A stretch of 23,356 nt of DNA from Clostridia bacterium (GTDB taxonomy: Bacteria; Bacillota_A; Clostridia; Christensenellales; Aristaeellaceae), in assembly GCA_017530275.1 (NCBI GenBank), contig JAFXMP010000256.1, forward strand, positions 1 through 23,356. The letters run 5' to 3'. A model generated the notes under the pieces. The model saw only the letters and a program-made list of their open reading frames with translations. It did no database searches and was not told the DNA's origin. Shown one piece after another: positions 14,225 to 22,900 of this stretch (positions are counted from its first letter, which is position 1; the number at the start of each line of letters is the position of its first letter). A program made the translations under genes and the position numbers.

Positions 14225-15724
14225 ATGGAATTTCTGCTGAGCCCCGGAGGGATCGCGGCCATCGCCGCTGTGGGATTGATCCTGCTGCTGGTACTATTGG
14301 GTTATGTGAAAGCGCCGCCGGATGAAGCGTACCTGATTTCCGGCCTGCGCAGGAAAATCATTATCGGCAAGGCAGCCATCCGCGTGCCTTTCTTTGAAAG
14401 GCTGGACAAGCTGAGCCTGAAAATGATTTCCGTGGACGTGAAAACCAATTCCTTCGTGCCCACCGCCGAATACATCAACATCACCGTGGACGCGGCGGTC
14501 AAGATCAAAGTGAGCACGGAAAAGGACATGCTGGCCATCGCCGCCGAAAACTTCCTGAACAAAGACACCAACTACATCATCAGCCAGGTGCAGGACGTGC
14601 TGGAAGGCAACATGCGCGAGATCATCGGCCAGATGCGCCTGGAAGAAATGGTGACCAACCGCAAATCCTTCGCTGAAAAGGTGCAGGAAAACGCGGTGCC
14701 CGACCTGCGCCGCATGGGCCTGGACATCATCAGCTTCAACGTCCAGTCCTTCTCCGACGCCAACGGGGTCATCAACGACTTGGGCATCGACAACATCAGC
14801 CAGATCAAGAAAAAGGCCGCCATCGCAAAAGCCGAGGCCGACAAGGAAATCACCAAGGCCCAGGCCCAGGCCAGCAAGGAGGCCAACGACGCCAAAATCG
14901 CCGCTGAAACGGAAATCGCCATCAAGAACAACGACCTGAAGATCAAGGAAGCGGAGCTGAAGCTGCTGTCCGACATCAAGAAAGCCGAGGCTGACGCCGC
15001 TTACGATATCCAGGGCCAGGAACAGCGCCGCACCATTGAAATCAAGACCCAGGACGCCAACATCGCCCGCCAGGAGAGGGAAGCCGTCCTCAAGCAAAAA
15101 GAAGTCGAGGTTACGGAGCATACGCTGGAAGCCACCGTCAAGAAAAAGGCGGAAGCGGAACTGTACCAGCGCCAGAAACAAGCCGAAGCCGAGCTGTATC
15201 AGCGGCAGAAGCAAGCCGAAGCAGAATTGGCCGAGGCTACCCGCCAGGCGGAAGCCCTGCGTTTGCAGGCCGAGGCCGAACGCTTCGCCAAGGAGCAGCA
15301 GGCCGAGGCGGACAAGTTCGCTAAATTGCAGGAAGCCGAAGCCGTGCGCGCCGCCGGTTTAGCAGAAGCCGAAGCTATCCGGGCCAAGGCCCTGGCCGAA
15401 GCCGAGGGCATCGACAAGAAAGCCGAGGCCATGAAGAAGTACGGCGAAGCCGCCGTACTGGAGATGTACTTCACCGCCCTGCCCGAAATCGCCAAGAACG
15501 TAGCCGCGCCCTTAAGTCAGGTGGACAAGATCACCATGTACGGCGAGGGCAACTCCGCCCGGCTCATCGAAGACATCGTCAAATCCACCACCCAGGTTTC
15601 CGACGGCCTGACCGAAAGCATCGGACTGGATCTCAAATCCCTGCTGGCCGGTTTCTTGGGCGGCAAGCTGGCCGCTCCCGCCGCGCCTGAAAATAAAACG
15701 GACGGGGAAAGCATTACAGAATAA
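14225..15724 (+). CDS. floT: Flotillin-like SPFH membrane scaffold protein
   Basis: A 499-residue SPFH-family protein that would organise membrane microdomains. One N-terminal hydrophobic helix (about 9-28) is followed by the SPFH/PHB domain (to about residue 190; KAPPDEAYLISG, RKIIIGKAAIRVPF, DVKTNSFVPTAEYINITVDA) and then a long Ala/Glu/Lys/Gln-rich coiled coil (about 195-415). Residues 309-341 hold an 11-residue unit, AEAELYQRQKQ, twice, and a diverged third copy. The C-terminal part (MYFTALPEIAKNVAAPLSQVDKITMYG) is the conserved flotillin end. The start is ATG 14225 behind AAGGAGG. FloT genes often sit beside an NfeD-type protease or membrane protein; none is present here. The terminator at 15756-15784 is shared with the convergent gene. 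Confidence 0.92.
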   Translation: MEFLLSPGGIAAIAAVGLILLLVLLGYVKAPPDEAYLISGLRRKIIIGKAAIRVPFFERLDKLSLKMISVDVKTNSFVPTAEYINITVDAAVKIKVSTEKDMLAIAAENFLNKDTNYIISQVQDVLEGNMREIIGQMRLEEMVTNRKSFAEKVQENAVPDLRRMGLDIISFNVQSFSDANGVINDLGIDNISQIKKKAAIAKAEADKEITKAQAQASKEANDAKIAAETEIAIKNNDLKIKEAELKLLSDIKKAEADAAYDIQGQEQRRTIEIKTQDANIARQEREAVLKQKEVEVTEHTLEATVKKKAEAELYQRQKQAEAELYQRQKQAEAELAEATRQAEALRLQAEAERFAKEQQAEADKFAKLQEAEAVRAAGLAEAEAIRAKALAEAEGIDKKAEAMKKYGEAAVLEMYFTALPEIAKNVAAPLSQVDKITMYGEGNSARLIEDIVKSTTQVSDGLTESIGLDLKSLLAGFLGGKLAAPAAPENKTDGESITE

Positions 15725-15755
15725 CTGAATTTGTTTCAATTTCCAAAACCCAAAT

Positions 15756-15784
15756 CAGCCCATACCGGCCGCCGGTATGGGCTG
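15756..15784. terminator. Bidirectional terminator between the flotillin and DivIVA-like genes
   Basis: CAGCCCATACCGG, loop CCG, and its complement form a perfect 13-bp stem midway between the two convergent stop codons. T-richness downstream is modest on both strands (TCTGCTTGTGT, and ATTTGGGTTTT on the minus side). Confidence 0.75.
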
Positions 15785-15806
15785 TCTGCTTGTGTATAAA
15801 AACGTT

Positions 15807-16433
15807 TTACTGGTTGGCGAACTGATCCCGGGTGGCGCGAAGCGCATCCAGATGCTGGCTCAGGTTCATATCAGCCTGCTCCAGCAGTTGGTTCACGGCA
15901 TCGTGGGCGCGGGCGGTATATTCCTCGCAGTCCCGATGCGCGCTTTCCAGCAGTTCCTGCGCTTCCGCCTGAGCGCGGGCGACGATTTCGCTTTCAGCCA
16001 CCATCTGCTGGGCGCGGGCCTGGGCGTCAGAGATCATGGCGCTGGCGCGTGCCTGAGCGTCCGCCACCATGGCGTTAGCCTGATCGGTGGCGGTACGGAT
16101 GGTTTCGTTGGCGCGGTTCTGGGCGTCGGTCACCAGGGTGTCCGCCTGAGTCTGGGCATTGGAGATGGTGGTCTGGGCTTCCTTGCTTGCGCTGGCGGTG
16201 GTTTCTTCCGCGATCTTCTTGCTGTCGCTCAGAATGCGTTCTTCCTGATCGATGATGGCGCGGGCGCTCTGCAGATCGGGGGGAATGGTTTCCTCCAGGC
16301 GGCGCATCAGGCTGGTAAATTCTTCTTTATCCAGCGTGATCTTGTTGAAGAGCGGGATCGTTTTCGCGCCGGAAATCAGCATGGACATGCGATCCAGCAG
16401 TTCAAAGGTCATCAGTCGTTTACTCGAAGCCAT
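15807..16433 (-). CDS. DivIVA/SepIVA-like coiled-coil protein
   Basis: A 208-residue, almost wholly alpha-helical cytosolic protein. The N-terminal block (FELLDRMSMLISGAKTIPLF, then KITLDKEEFTSLMRRLEETIP) resembles the conserved head of DivIVA/SepIVA-like division and polar-growth proteins. From about residue 89 to 154 it is built of six 11-residue repeats such as MVADAQARASA and MISDAQARAQQ, a hendecad coiled coil. Homologues are often annotated as ATPase or V-type ATP synthase subunit because of coiled-coil similarity, but no nucleotide-binding motif is visible. The start is ATG 16433 behind AGGGAGG; upstream codons of the same frame lie inside coaD. It is last in the alr-rsmD-coaD operon, 28 bp behind coaD. 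A role in cell-envelope growth or division is inferred from fold and context. Confidence 0.72.
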   Translation of the reverse strand: MASSKRLMTFELLDRMSMLISGAKTIPLFNKITLDKEEFTSLMRRLEETIPPDLQSARAIIDQEERILSDSKKIAEETTASASKEAQTTISNAQTQADTLVTDAQNRANETIRTATDQANAMVADAQARASAMISDAQARAQQMVAESEIVARAQAEAQELLESAHRDCEEYTARAHDAVNQLLEQADMNLSQHLDALRATRDQFANQ

Positions 16434-16461
16434 GGTCAAATCCTCCCTTAAATAGATTCGT

Positions 16462-16950
16462 TCATTGGTGTTGAAAGGCGGCCAGGATATCCGGCAGCAC
16501 CTCCGAGGGAACGTAAGCGGAAAGATCGGCGCCAAAAGCGGCCAGTTGGCGCACCATGCTGGCGCTGATTTCCCCCATTTCGGGGGAAGCAGGCAGAAAC
16601 AGGGTTTCCAGGGCGGGATTTAGTTGACGGTTGATGCGGGCCATGGCGGTTTCACTTTCCAGATCATTCACGCCGCGCACACCGCGCACTACCACGGAAA
16701 TGCCTTCTTCCCGGGTCAACTGTGCCAACAGCCCGCCGTATGAAATCACCTGCACGTTGGGGATGCCGGCGCAGGCTTTTTTGAGCATGTCCACCCGCTG
16801 CTCCACCGAAAAGCATCCCTTCTTTTCAGGATTGTGCAGCACGCCCACCACTACCGTATCGAAAAGGGCGGCGGCCCGGCGGATCATGTCCATATGGCCC
16901 AGGGTCACGGGATCAAAGCTGCCCGGATAAAGGCAGCGGGATGCTTTCAA
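16462..16950 (-). CDS. coaD: Phosphopantetheine adenylyltransferase
   Basis: Transfers AMP from ATP to 4'-phosphopantetheine, the penultimate step of coenzyme A synthesis. The 162-residue protein has the standard length and begins with the nucleotidyltransferase signature YPGSFDPVTLGHMD (T16-x-G-H19), later VVRGVRGVNDLESE and the ISASMVRQLAAFG segment, corresponding to the usual ISSTxVR motif. The start is TTG 16950 (no ATG is available in the conserved region), seven bases after GAGGGTG. The TTG overlaps the rsmD stop in TTGA, indicating translational coupling. The order rsmD-coaD is widely conserved in Firmicutes. Confidence 0.97.
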   Translation of the reverse strand: MKASRCLYPGSFDPVTLGHMDMIRRAAALFDTVVVGVLHNPEKKGCFSVEQRVDMLKKACAGIPNVQVISYGGLLAQLTREEGISVVVRGVRGVNDLESETAMARINRQLNPALETLFLPASPEMGEISASMVRQLAAFGADLSAYVPSEVLPDILAAFQHQ

Positions 16951-17510
16951 TTGGCATCACCCTCTTCTGAAAACTGATAGAAGCTCAACCCTGCCGCTCC
17001 GTATTCCCGGCGGTCCGTCAGCATGAGGGGCGGATCAATCCGAGGCGGCGTTTCCCGTCCGTGTTCAATCACGATCATCCCGTCAGATTTCAGCAAATCC
17101 GCCGCCAAAATTGCACGGCATACGGGGGCAGTATCCATCCGGTAAGGAGGATCGAGAAAAATCAGGTCAAAGCCGGTCTTCTGCTCCTTGAACGCCGCCA
17201 AAGCGGCGGTATCCTTCATGCGCAGCAGCTTGGCCCGGTCCCGACAGCCCAGCGCGTCGATGTTTTCCTGGATCGCCTGACAGGCTTTGGCCGCACAGTC
17301 CACCAGCACCGCGCTGTCCGCCCCGCGGCTCAGCGCTTCCAGGGCCAGGGCGCCGCTGCCCGCGTACAGGTCCAGCACCCGGGCGCCGTACACCCTGCTC
17401 TGAATGATGGAAAACAGCGCTTCCTTTACCCGGTCCGCCGTGGGACGGGTGTCCATGCCTTCCGGCGCTTTCAGCTTGCGGGAACGCATTTCTCCGGCAA
17501 TGATGCGCAT
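16947..17510 (-). CDS. rsmD: 16S rRNA (guanine(966)-N2)-methyltransferase
   Basis: Methylates G966 of 16S rRNA using S-adenosylmethionine. The 187-residue protein has the usual N-terminus MRIIAGEMRSRKLKAPEG, then TRPTADRVKEALFSII, the SAM-binding VLDLYAGSGALALEALSRGA (45-64) and the catalytic D120-P-P-Y123 of amino-methyltransferases. The start is ATG 17510, one base after the stop of the upstream membrane-protein gene; only a weak binding site (GAGCTGAT) precedes it, so translation probably depends on coupling. Its last four bases overlap the coaD start. Confidence 0.96.
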   Translation of the reverse strand: MRIIAGEMRSRKLKAPEGMDTRPTADRVKEALFSIIQSRVYGARVLDLYAGSGALALEALSRGADSAVLVDCAAKACQAIQENIDALGCRDRAKLLRMKDTAALAAFKEQKTGFDLIFLDPPYRMDTAPVCRAILAADLLKSDGMIVIEHGRETPPRIDPPLMLTDRREYGAAGLSFYQFSEEGDAN

Positions 17511-17511
17511 A

Positions 17512-18330
17512 TCAGATCAGCTCGTTCTTTTTGGCCGTGCGGGCCTGGCGTGCTTTCACGGCTTTCTTTTTCCGGCGCTGGGCGCGCTTGTTGCTGCTCG
17601 AAATATCCCCGTGCACCATGGCGCGGGCCTGGGGCCCGGTGAGATAGCCCAGGGGGAAGCCGATCAGAGGCAGACTGGCCAGGAGGGGACTTAACCGGTC
17701 CATCACCAGCAGGGCGTCAGTGTTATCCACCGTGGCGATGTTGGCAAAGGGGAAAATCAAAACCCGGCTGATCATCCGCAGGATATCCAGCACCGAAATG
17801 CTGACCTCCCGGGAATAAAACTGCAGGGGGGCCATCACTTCCGCCTGATTGCTGTAACCCGACACCCATTTGGGCAGCCGCTGCAAGGCATACACCTGCT
17901 TGACCGCCGTAACCGCGTGCGGCAGGGTCAGCAGCAGCACGGGCACCGCCGCCACCAGGGCGATCATCACGCCCTTGAGGGGGTGATAGCAGCGCATTTT
18001 ATCCTTTTCTTCCACAGCCTTGCCCGCCTGCTGCCGGGCATAGGCGATTTCACCGTAAGCCACTTCACTTTCGCCCAGACGCGCCCCGTCCATATACACG
18101 ACGGCGGCGCAGACCAGCACCATCATCCCGTTCGTCAGCACCCGAAGGGACATGTTGCCGAACTGCAGGGCGCTGCCCACGATCAGGTACAGAAAGGCAA
18201 ACATGAGGAAGTACGCCATCACCCTGAGACTCCGTTTCAGGGCCGCGGAATCATACACATTGCCCTTCATGTACGGTTTGAATACCATGGGCCGCTTATT
18301 TTTTTTGGTTTTCTTCGCTTGATCCTGCAT
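17512..18330 (-). CDS. Multi-pass membrane protein of unknown function in the alr-rsmD operon
   Basis: A 272-residue protein I do not recognise. It has a lysine-rich N-terminus (QAKKTKKNKRP), hydrophobic segments at about 36-56, 61-81, 119-140 and 212-232 with a weaker one at 180-198, and a very basic C-terminal tail (250-268, many Lys and Arg), which should be cytosolic and could bind RNA, DNA or acidic lipids. No enzyme motif is seen. The start is ATG 18330 behind AGGAGAAACG; a longer open frame runs up to 18423 but overlaps alr without a binding site. The chosen start still overlaps the end of alr by 35 bases and the stop is one base from rsmD, so it is co-expressed with cell-wall and translation genes. 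Confidence 0.75.
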   Translation of the reverse strand: MQDQAKKTKKNKRPMVFKPYMKGNVYDSAALKRSLRVMAYFLMFAFLYLIVGSALQFGNMSLRVLTNGMMVLVCAAVVYMDGARLGESEVAYGEIAYARQQAGKAVEEKDKMRCYHPLKGVMIALVAAVPVLLLTLPHAVTAVKQVYALQRLPKWVSGYSNQAEVMAPLQFYSREVSISVLDILRMISRVLIFPFANIATVDNTDALLVMDRLSPLLASLPLIGFPLGYLTGPQARAMVHGDISSSNKRAQRRKKKAVKARQARTAKKNELI

Positions 18331-19450
18331 ACGTTTCTCCTGCCGGTTCAGTATAAATGACGGGCACCCGGGGAGAGGGGGCCAGCAGCATTTCATAGCT
18401 GATGGTTCCAGCCCAGCCTCCAAGTTCCTCCGCGGTGATTTCTTCGTTTTCCTGCCGCCCCAGCAGCACTGCTGGCGCGCCTAAACGGCACTTTTCCGGG
18501 GGCAGCGCGCTCACGTCTGCCATGATCTGGTCCATGCAGACGCGCCCGATCACGGGACACCTTTGCCCCCCGATGAGCACAAAAGCCCTGTTGGACAGCG
18601 CCCGGTGATACCCGTCGCCGTAGCCCACGGGCAGGGTAGCCACGCGGGTTTCCCTGTCCGCTGTAAAAGTGCGGCCATAACTGACGCTGGCCCCCGGCGG
18701 CACGGTCTTTACATAGGACACTTCTGTGTGCCAGGACAGGGCGGGCAGAAGCTTCGGCGATTCCGGCACCGGCGGGCAGCCGTACAGGGAAATGCCCTGC
18801 CGCACCATCTGATACCGCGCCTGGGGGTAGCGCACCCCCGCCGCGCTGGCCGCCGCGTGGATCAGGATATTCTCGGGCAGCAGACCCCGCATTTCCTCAA
18901 AAGCGGCGATCTGCCCCATGGAATAATCATCCGTTTCCCCATCGGCGTCGGCAAAATGGGTAAATGCCCCGGTGAGCCGCACGTGGGGGCAGGCGTTGAT
19001 TTCTTCCAATACGGAAAGCAGTTCTTCCTTCGTGCGCACGCCGATGCGGCCCATGCCCGTGTCGCATTTGAGATGAACCTGAGCGGCCGCCCCAAGCCTT
19101 GCCGCCGCATTTTCCAGCATGCGCACCCGTTCCCTGTCGAACACCGTCTGGATCAGGCCCCAGCGTACACTGGCCTCCGCGCCCTGTTCATTCACAGGCC
19201 CCAGCACCAGCACCGGCGCGTTGATCCCCGCTTTTCGCAGGGTTTCGCCTTCCTCCGGCACGGCCACGCCCAAATGATCGGCCCCGTTTTTCAGCGCCGT
19301 CCGGGCCACCGGAATCAACCCGTGACCGTAGGCGTTGGCCTTCACCACCGCCATCATGTGGGGAGTGGGGGCTATAGCCTCACGCAGGGCGCGGGTATTC
19401 ATGGCAATCGCGTCCAAATCTACCTGAATATAGGTTCCCCGATATCGCAA
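18296..19450 (-). CDS. alr: Alanine racemase
   Basis: Interconverts L- and D-alanine with pyridoxal phosphate, supplying D-Ala for peptidoglycan. The 384-residue protein has the PLP lysine K37 in AVVKANAYGHG, the second catalytic tyrosine Y258 in SVSYGRTFTA, LKCDTGMGRIG (substrate pocket) and LPVGYGDGYHRALSN plus RVCMDQIMADV, all as in the family. The start is TTG 19450, seven bases after GGAGG, giving the common N-terminus with WVEIDLDAI replaced by YIQVDLDAI. It is the first gene of the five-gene minus-strand operon with a promoter at 19501-19529. A GC-rich hairpin (GCCGCG, loop of six, CGCGGC; 19474-19491) lies in its leader. Functionally it links to the DacF enzyme encoded at the left end, which releases D-Ala. 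Confidence 0.97.
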   Translation of the reverse strand: MRYRGTYIQVDLDAIAMNTRALREAIAPTPHMMAVVKANAYGHGLIPVARTALKNGADHLGVAVPEEGETLRKAGINAPVLVLGPVNEQGAEASVRWGLIQTVFDRERVRMLENAAARLGAAAQVHLKCDTGMGRIGVRTKEELLSVLEEINACPHVRLTGAFTHFADADGETDDYSMGQIAAFEEMRGLLPENILIHAAASAAGVRYPQARYQMVRQGISLYGCPPVPESPKLLPALSWHTEVSYVKTVPPGASVSYGRTFTADRETRVATLPVGYGDGYHRALSNRAFVLIGGQRCPVIGRVCMDQIMADVSALPPEKCRLGAPAVLLGRQENEEITAEELGGWAGTISYEMLLAPSPRVPVIYTEPAGETYAGSSEENQKK

Positions 19451-19500
19451 AATAAGCCTCCAGCGTTCCTTCCGCCGCGCTTCTTCGCGGCTCCGTTGAT

Positions 19501-19529
19501 ATTATATCACAGATCCCCCATGATATCCA
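19501..19529 (-). promoter_or_regulatory. Promoter of the alr operon
   Basis: Minus strand: TGGATA (-35) at 19529-19524, 17-bp spacer, TATAAT (-10) at 19506-19501, preceded by TGA (extended -10). It lies 51 bp upstream of the TTG start. Confidence 0.7.
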
Positions 19530-19735
19530 CATTGTTTTTCGTCCGGCCGCGCAGCGGCAAAGCACATTTCCAGTTTCTAAGTATATCAAATTCCGAGCCA
19601 AAAGAAAAGTATAAATTTGAATCATTTTCGCTGCAATATTTTGCTGTAACAGAATAGAGCAGCACAATATTGATGCAATATTGATTCAAGAAAATTCATA
19701 CTTTACAAATCTCCTATTTATCGGTATAATACCCT
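19530..19735. other. AT-rich intergenic segment with CAATATT repeats
   Basis: The divergent gap between the alr and ileS promoters is markedly AT-rich compared with the rest of the window. It contains CAATATT three times (19634, 19665, 19676); the last two belong to an 11-bp-spaced direct repeat of CAATATTGAT (19665-19674 and 19676-19685), about one helical turn apart and 17 bp upstream of the ileS -35. No open frame with a binding site is seen. Confidence 0.5.
19702..19730 (+). promoter_or_regulatory. Promoter of the T-box leader and ileS
   Basis: TTTACA (-35) at 19702-19707, 17-bp spacer, TATAAT (-10) at 19725-19730; 11 of 12 consensus bases. Transcription should start near 19737, at the beginning of the T-box leader. 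Confidence 0.85.
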
Positions 19736-19739
19736 CATT

Positions 19740-19963
19740 CAGGCCGTGAACAGGACGGGCCCGCGAATCCTTCTTCCAGAGAGCCGGCGTTTAGTGCAAG
19801 CCGGTAAGGGGGGCGCGCGCCGGATCACCTGGGAGCCTCCGGTTGAAGGACCGGCGTATCGTCCCCGATACAGGACGCGCAAGCTGGACGGAAAACCGTC
19901 AAGTTGGGTGGTACCGCGAACTGAAATTCAGTCCGTCCCAATAAATATGGGACGGGCTTTTTC
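19740..19963 (+). ncRNA. Isoleucine T-box riboswitch (leader of ileS)
   Basis: A tRNA-sensing leader that allows read-through into ileS when uncharged tRNA-Ile accumulates. The diagnostic T-box TGGGTGGTACCGCG is at 19905-19918. The distal Stem I region contains AGAGAG (19779-19784 area). The likely specifier codon is ATC at 19824-19826, followed by ACC and GGGAGC as in other ile leaders, matching the downstream gene. The terminator is CCGTCCCA / TGGGACGG (19933-19955) followed by GC and five T residues; the 5' arm of that stem can instead pair near the T-box to form the antiterminator. The exact 5' end is estimated from the promoter. Confidence 0.95.
19933..19962 (+). terminator. Regulated terminator of the ileS T-box
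   Basis: An 8-bp stem, CCGTCCCA (19933-19940) with TGGGACGG (19948-19955), loop ATAAATA, then GC and TTTTT (19958-19962), ending 22 bases before the ileS start. Confidence 0.92.
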
Positions 19964-19984
19964 TATCGAAAGGAGAGGGAAAAG

Positions 19985-22900
19985 TTGTACAAAAAAGTAA
20001 CCGCCGACATGAATTTCGCCGCACGGGAGCTGGAAACCATCCGTTTCTGGAAGGAAAACGACATCGTGAAAAAGTCCTTCCACGCCCGGGACAACGCCAA
20101 GGACACCTTCACGTTCTTCGACGGCCCGCCCACAGCCAACGGCAAGCCCCATATCGGCCATGTGGAAACCCGCGCCATCAAAGACCTGATCCCCCGGTAT
20201 TACACCATGAAGGGAAAGAACGTGCTGCGCAAAGCGGGCTGGGACACCCACGGCCTGCCGGTGGAGCTGGAGGTGGAAAAGAAGCTGGGTCTGGACGGCA
20301 AGCCCCAGATCGAACAGTACGGCATCGAGCCCTTCATCCAGCAGTGCAAGGAAAGCGTGTGGAAGTACCTGCACGAATGGGAAGAAATGAGCGACAGGGT
20401 AGGTTACTGGGTGGATATGGAGCACCCCTACGTGACCTACCACGACGATTACATCGAAAGCGAATGGTGGAGCCTCAAGACCATCGCGGACAAGAATCTA
20501 ATCTACAAGGGCCATAAGATCGTGCCCTACTGCCCCCGCTGCGGCACCGCCCTGAGCAGCCACGAAGTGGCCCAGGGCTACAAGAACGTGAAGGAAAAGT
20601 CCGCTTTCGTGCGCTTCCAGGTGAAGGGCGAAGAGGGCGTTTACCTCCTGGCCTGGACCACCACCCCCTGGACCCTGCCCAGCAACCTGGCCCTGTGCGT
20701 CAACGCCCATGAAACCTACTGCCGGGTGAAGACCAACGAGGGGATCACCTACATCATGGCCAAGGCCCTGGTGGGCAGTGTGCTGGAGGGCAAGGAGCCG
20801 GAGATCGTGGCCGAAATGCCCGGTTCCGAATTGGTGGGCACCGAATATGTGCCGCTTTACCGCTTTGTGGAGCCGGACAAAAAAGCCTGGTTCGTGGTCA
20901 GCGACGATTACGTGACCATGGAAGACGGCACGGGCATCGTGCATATCGCCCCCGCTTACGGCGAGGACGACAACCGGGTGTGCCGCGAAAACGGCCTGCC
21001 CTTCGTGAACTTAGTGGACACCCAGGGCAAATTCATCGCCGAAACCGCCTGGGCGGGCACCTTCATCAAGGACGCCGATCCCATGATCCTGAAGGATCTG
21101 AAGGAACGGGGCCTGCTGTTCGCCGCCGTGCCCTTCGCCCACGATTATCCCTTCTGCTGGCGCTGCGACACGCCGCTGATGTATTATGCGCGCCCCACCT
21201 GGTTCATCAAAATGACCGCTCTGCGGGACGAGCTGGTGGCCAACAACCGCAGCATCAACTGGTACCCGGACAACATCAAGGAAGGCCGCATGGGCAACTT
21301 CCTGGAAAACGTGGTGGACTGGGGCCTGAGCCGCGAGCGCTACTGGGGCACGCCCCTGCCTATCTGGCTGTGCGACGAGGGCCATATGCACGTGATCGGC
21401 AGCAAACAGGAGCTGCTGGACATGGCCATCGGCGAAGTGAATCTGCCCGAGCTGCACCGGCCCTACATCGACGAAGTAAAGATCAAATGTCCCTGCTGCG
21501 GCAAGCCCATGACCCGCACCAAGGAGGTCATCGACTGCTGGTACGATTCCGGCTCCATGCCCTTCGCCCAGTGGCACTATCCCTTTGAAAACAAGGACGT
21601 CTTTGAAAAGCGCTTCCCGGCCAACTTCATTTCCGAGGCCATCGACCAGACCCGCGGCTGGTTCTATACGCTGATCGCCATCTCCACCCTGATCTTCGGC
21701 CGCGCGCCCTTTGAAAACTGCGTGGTGCTGGGCCACGTGCAGGACAAGGATGGCCGGAAAATGAGCAAGCATTTGGGCAACGTGGTGGATCCCAAGGTGG
21801 TGCTGGAGAAGCAGGGGGCCGACGCCATCCGCTGGTTCTTCTACTCTTCCTCCGCCCCCTGGCTGCCCTGCCGCTTCCATGAGGACGCTTTGAACGAAGG
21901 CCCCCGCCGGTTCATGAGCACGCTTTGGAACACCTATTCCTTTTACGTGCTCTACGCCGATATCGACAATTTCGACCCCACTAAGCACGACCTGAAAAAC
22001 TGTGCCCTCACCCTCATGGACAAGTGGGTGCTGAGCCGCCTGAACACCGTCATCCAGGGCGTGGACGAGGATTTGAGCGCTTACCGCATCACCGAATCCA
22101 CCCGCAAGATCAGCGATTTCGTGGACGAGCTGTCCAACTGGTACGTGCGCCTGGGCCGCGAACGGTTCTGGGGCAAGGGCATGGCGGCGGACAAGGAAGC
22201 CGCGTTCATGACCCTGTACACCGTGCTGGAAAAACTCACCCGCCTGATCGCGCCCTACATGCCCTTCATGGCGGAGGAAATCTACCAGAACATCGTGCGC
22301 ACCGTGAACCCCGACGCTCCCGAATCCGTGCATCTGTGCGATTTCCCGGTGTGCGAGGAGCAGTGGATCGACGCGGATGCGGAACGCCAGATGGCCGCCG
22401 TGGAAACGGTGGTGCAGCTGGGCCGTTCCTGCCGCCAGCTTTCCAACATGAAGGTGCGCCAGCCCCTGAACATGCTCTACGTGTCCGGCGCGGACTTCGG
22501 GGAAGCCTATCAGGGTTTGGTGGAAAATGAATTGAATGTGAAGAACGTGCAGTTCATCGACGACGCGGGCGAATTCGTCAACTACGACTTAAAGCCCAAC
22601 TTCATGACCCTGAAAAAGAACTACGGCAAATTCCTGGGCCGCATGCGCGGCGAACTGCAAAAGCTGAACGGCGCGGAAGTGGTGGCCGCCTTCGACCGGG
22701 GCGAAACCGTCACGCTGCGCATGGATGACACCGACATCGTGCTGAACAAGGAAGACGTGCTGGTGGAAGCCATCAAGAAGGAGGGCTTCACCTCCCAGGT
22801 GGACGGCAAGCTGACCGTGGTGCTGGACACCACCCTCACTCCCGAACTGATCCAGGAAGGCTACGCCCGCGAAGTGGTGAGCAAGCTGCAGAACATGCGC

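Noticed and set aside
15807..16433. V-type or F-type ATP synthase subunit
   Set aside because: The similarity is limited to Ala/Glu-rich coiled coil; no other ATP synthase genes are present and the N-terminal block fits DivIVA/SepIVA-like proteins better.
19746..20000. 84-codon frame within the ileS leader
   Set aside because: It lies wholly in the T-box RNA, including the terminator, and is not expected to be coding.
21011..22333. Long open frame (440 codons) antisense to ileS
   Set aside because: It is the shadow of a GC-rich coding frame; its composition is low-complexity His/Val/Gly-rich, it has no ribosome binding site and no recognisable domain.
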